This document shows positions 6,998 to 7,241 of a stretch of 7,241 nucleotides of DNA, piece by piece; position 1 is the first letter of the stretch, and every line of letters begins with the position of its first letter. The stretch comes from Rubrobacter sp. (GTDB lineage Bacteria > Actinomycetota > Rubrobacteria > Rubrobacterales > Rubrobacteraceae): assembly GCA_013695335.1 (NCBI GenBank), contig JACDAR010000259.1, positions 1 through 7,241 of the forward strand. Direction: 5' to 3'. Both the position numbers and the translations under genes were made by a program. Below the pieces are notes generated by a model. That model saw nothing but the letters and a program-made list of their open reading frames with translations. It did no database searches and was not told where the DNA came from.

Positions 6998-7025
6998 CAG
7001 ATCAGCAGGGCCGCCCTGATCTGTA
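6996..7025. repeat. Perfect 10-bp inverted repeat over the sucCD core promoter, candidate operator
   Basis: Arms TACAGATCAG (6996-7005) and CTGATCTGTA (7016-7025) are exact reverse complements around a 10-nt spacer. The repeat fills the region between the -10 hexamer and the -35 position, centred near -26 of the predicted start. This is where a dimeric repressor, or a MerR-type activator, would contact the promoter. It lies upstream of the predicted transcript start and no T-run follows on either strand, so a terminator is unlikely. The binding protein is unknown. Confidence 0.6.
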
Positions 7026-7038
7026 CTCCATCTTCATT

Positions 7039-7050
7039 GGTATCGATACC
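7039..7050. repeat. Perfect 12-bp palindrome upstream of the sucCD promoter, possible activator site
   Basis: GGTATCGATACC reads the same on both strands. Its centre is about 60 bp upstream of the predicted sucCD start site, a common place for an activator that contacts polymerase from upstream. Short palindromes also arise by chance, so a regulatory role is only suggested by position. Confidence 0.35.
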
Positions 7051-7241
7051 GCAATTGACATCTCTGCCGCGCTGGTTGGGCGAAGCTGCTCAAACGTAAT
7101 GAGATCCGGATGACAGACATGCTCCCCGCGCTGTTTCTCGTCTTGGCGATCCGATTGTGGCAGTTCGCATTTCGTTCGGGGCGGGGATGCTGCTAAGATT
7201 CTTCGGGCACGTGGAGGCAGCGGAAGGCTCCTCGTGGGATG
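7051..7241. other. Non-coding stretch upstream of the sucCD regulatory sites
   Basis: No gene can be supported on either strand from here to the window edge. On the plus strand there is an extended -10-like TGCTAAGAT at 7191-7199 and a GGAGG at 7213-7217 near the end. These could belong to a divergent gene starting past the edge, but the -35 (TTCGTT) is poor and no reading frame can be judged. A 28-codon plus-strand frame (7110-7196) has no convincing ribosome-binding site. Confidence 0.4.

Noticed and set aside
7055..7060. Plus-strand TTGACA as a -35 box
   Set aside because: No -10-like hexamer occurs 16-18 bp downstream (the sequence there is GC-rich), so it does not form a promoter.
7110..7196. 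28-codon plus-strand frame with a hydrophobic middle, possible small protein
   Set aside because: No good ribosome-binding site or promoter ahead of it, and too short to judge coding bias.

Overview
The window is high-GC bacterial DNA. Every convincing gene lies on the minus strand, so transcription runs from the right edge to the left edge. All genes are typical bacterial housekeeping or ion-transport genes. They use GTG and TTG starts freely and sit very close together. Composition and protein style suggest a deep-branching, high-GC actinobacterium-like lineage (Rubrobacter or a relative). That placement is an inference from style only: the window has no rRNA or other marker gene.

The window contains two probable transcription units. 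Right unit (about 7050 down to 3703): a regulatory region, then sucC and sucD (succinyl-CoA synthetase beta and alpha, 3 nt apart), then after a 136-145 nt gap an alpha/beta-hydrolase of the esterase (PF00756) type. The sucC promoter region has a perfect TATAAT -10 hexamer that overlaps one arm of a perfect 10-bp inverted repeat. A separate perfect 12-bp palindrome lies about 34 bp further upstream. A small imperfect hairpin follows the esterase stop codon.

Left unit (3676 down to 1, running off the edge): four potassium-uptake genes in the order ktrB, ktrA, trkA, trkH. The ktrB/ktrA junction is a 4-nt overlap, ktrA/trkA are 12 nt apart, and trkA/trkH are 3 nt apart. This is a complete Ktr-type channel (membrane subunit plus single-unit RCK regulator) followed by a complete two-unit TrkA and the start of a second TrkH-type membrane subunit. 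The likely outcome is two potassium importers made from one message, possibly with exchange of subunits between them.

The sucCD pair carries out the substrate-level phosphorylation step of the TCA cycle. The esterase has an apparent catalytic triad, but its substrate cannot be told from sequence. I saw no rRNA, tRNA, CRISPR, insertion sequence or phage feature. I found no clearly new molecular system. The most unusual points are the fused Ktr+Trk operon and the palindromes at the sucCD promoter.
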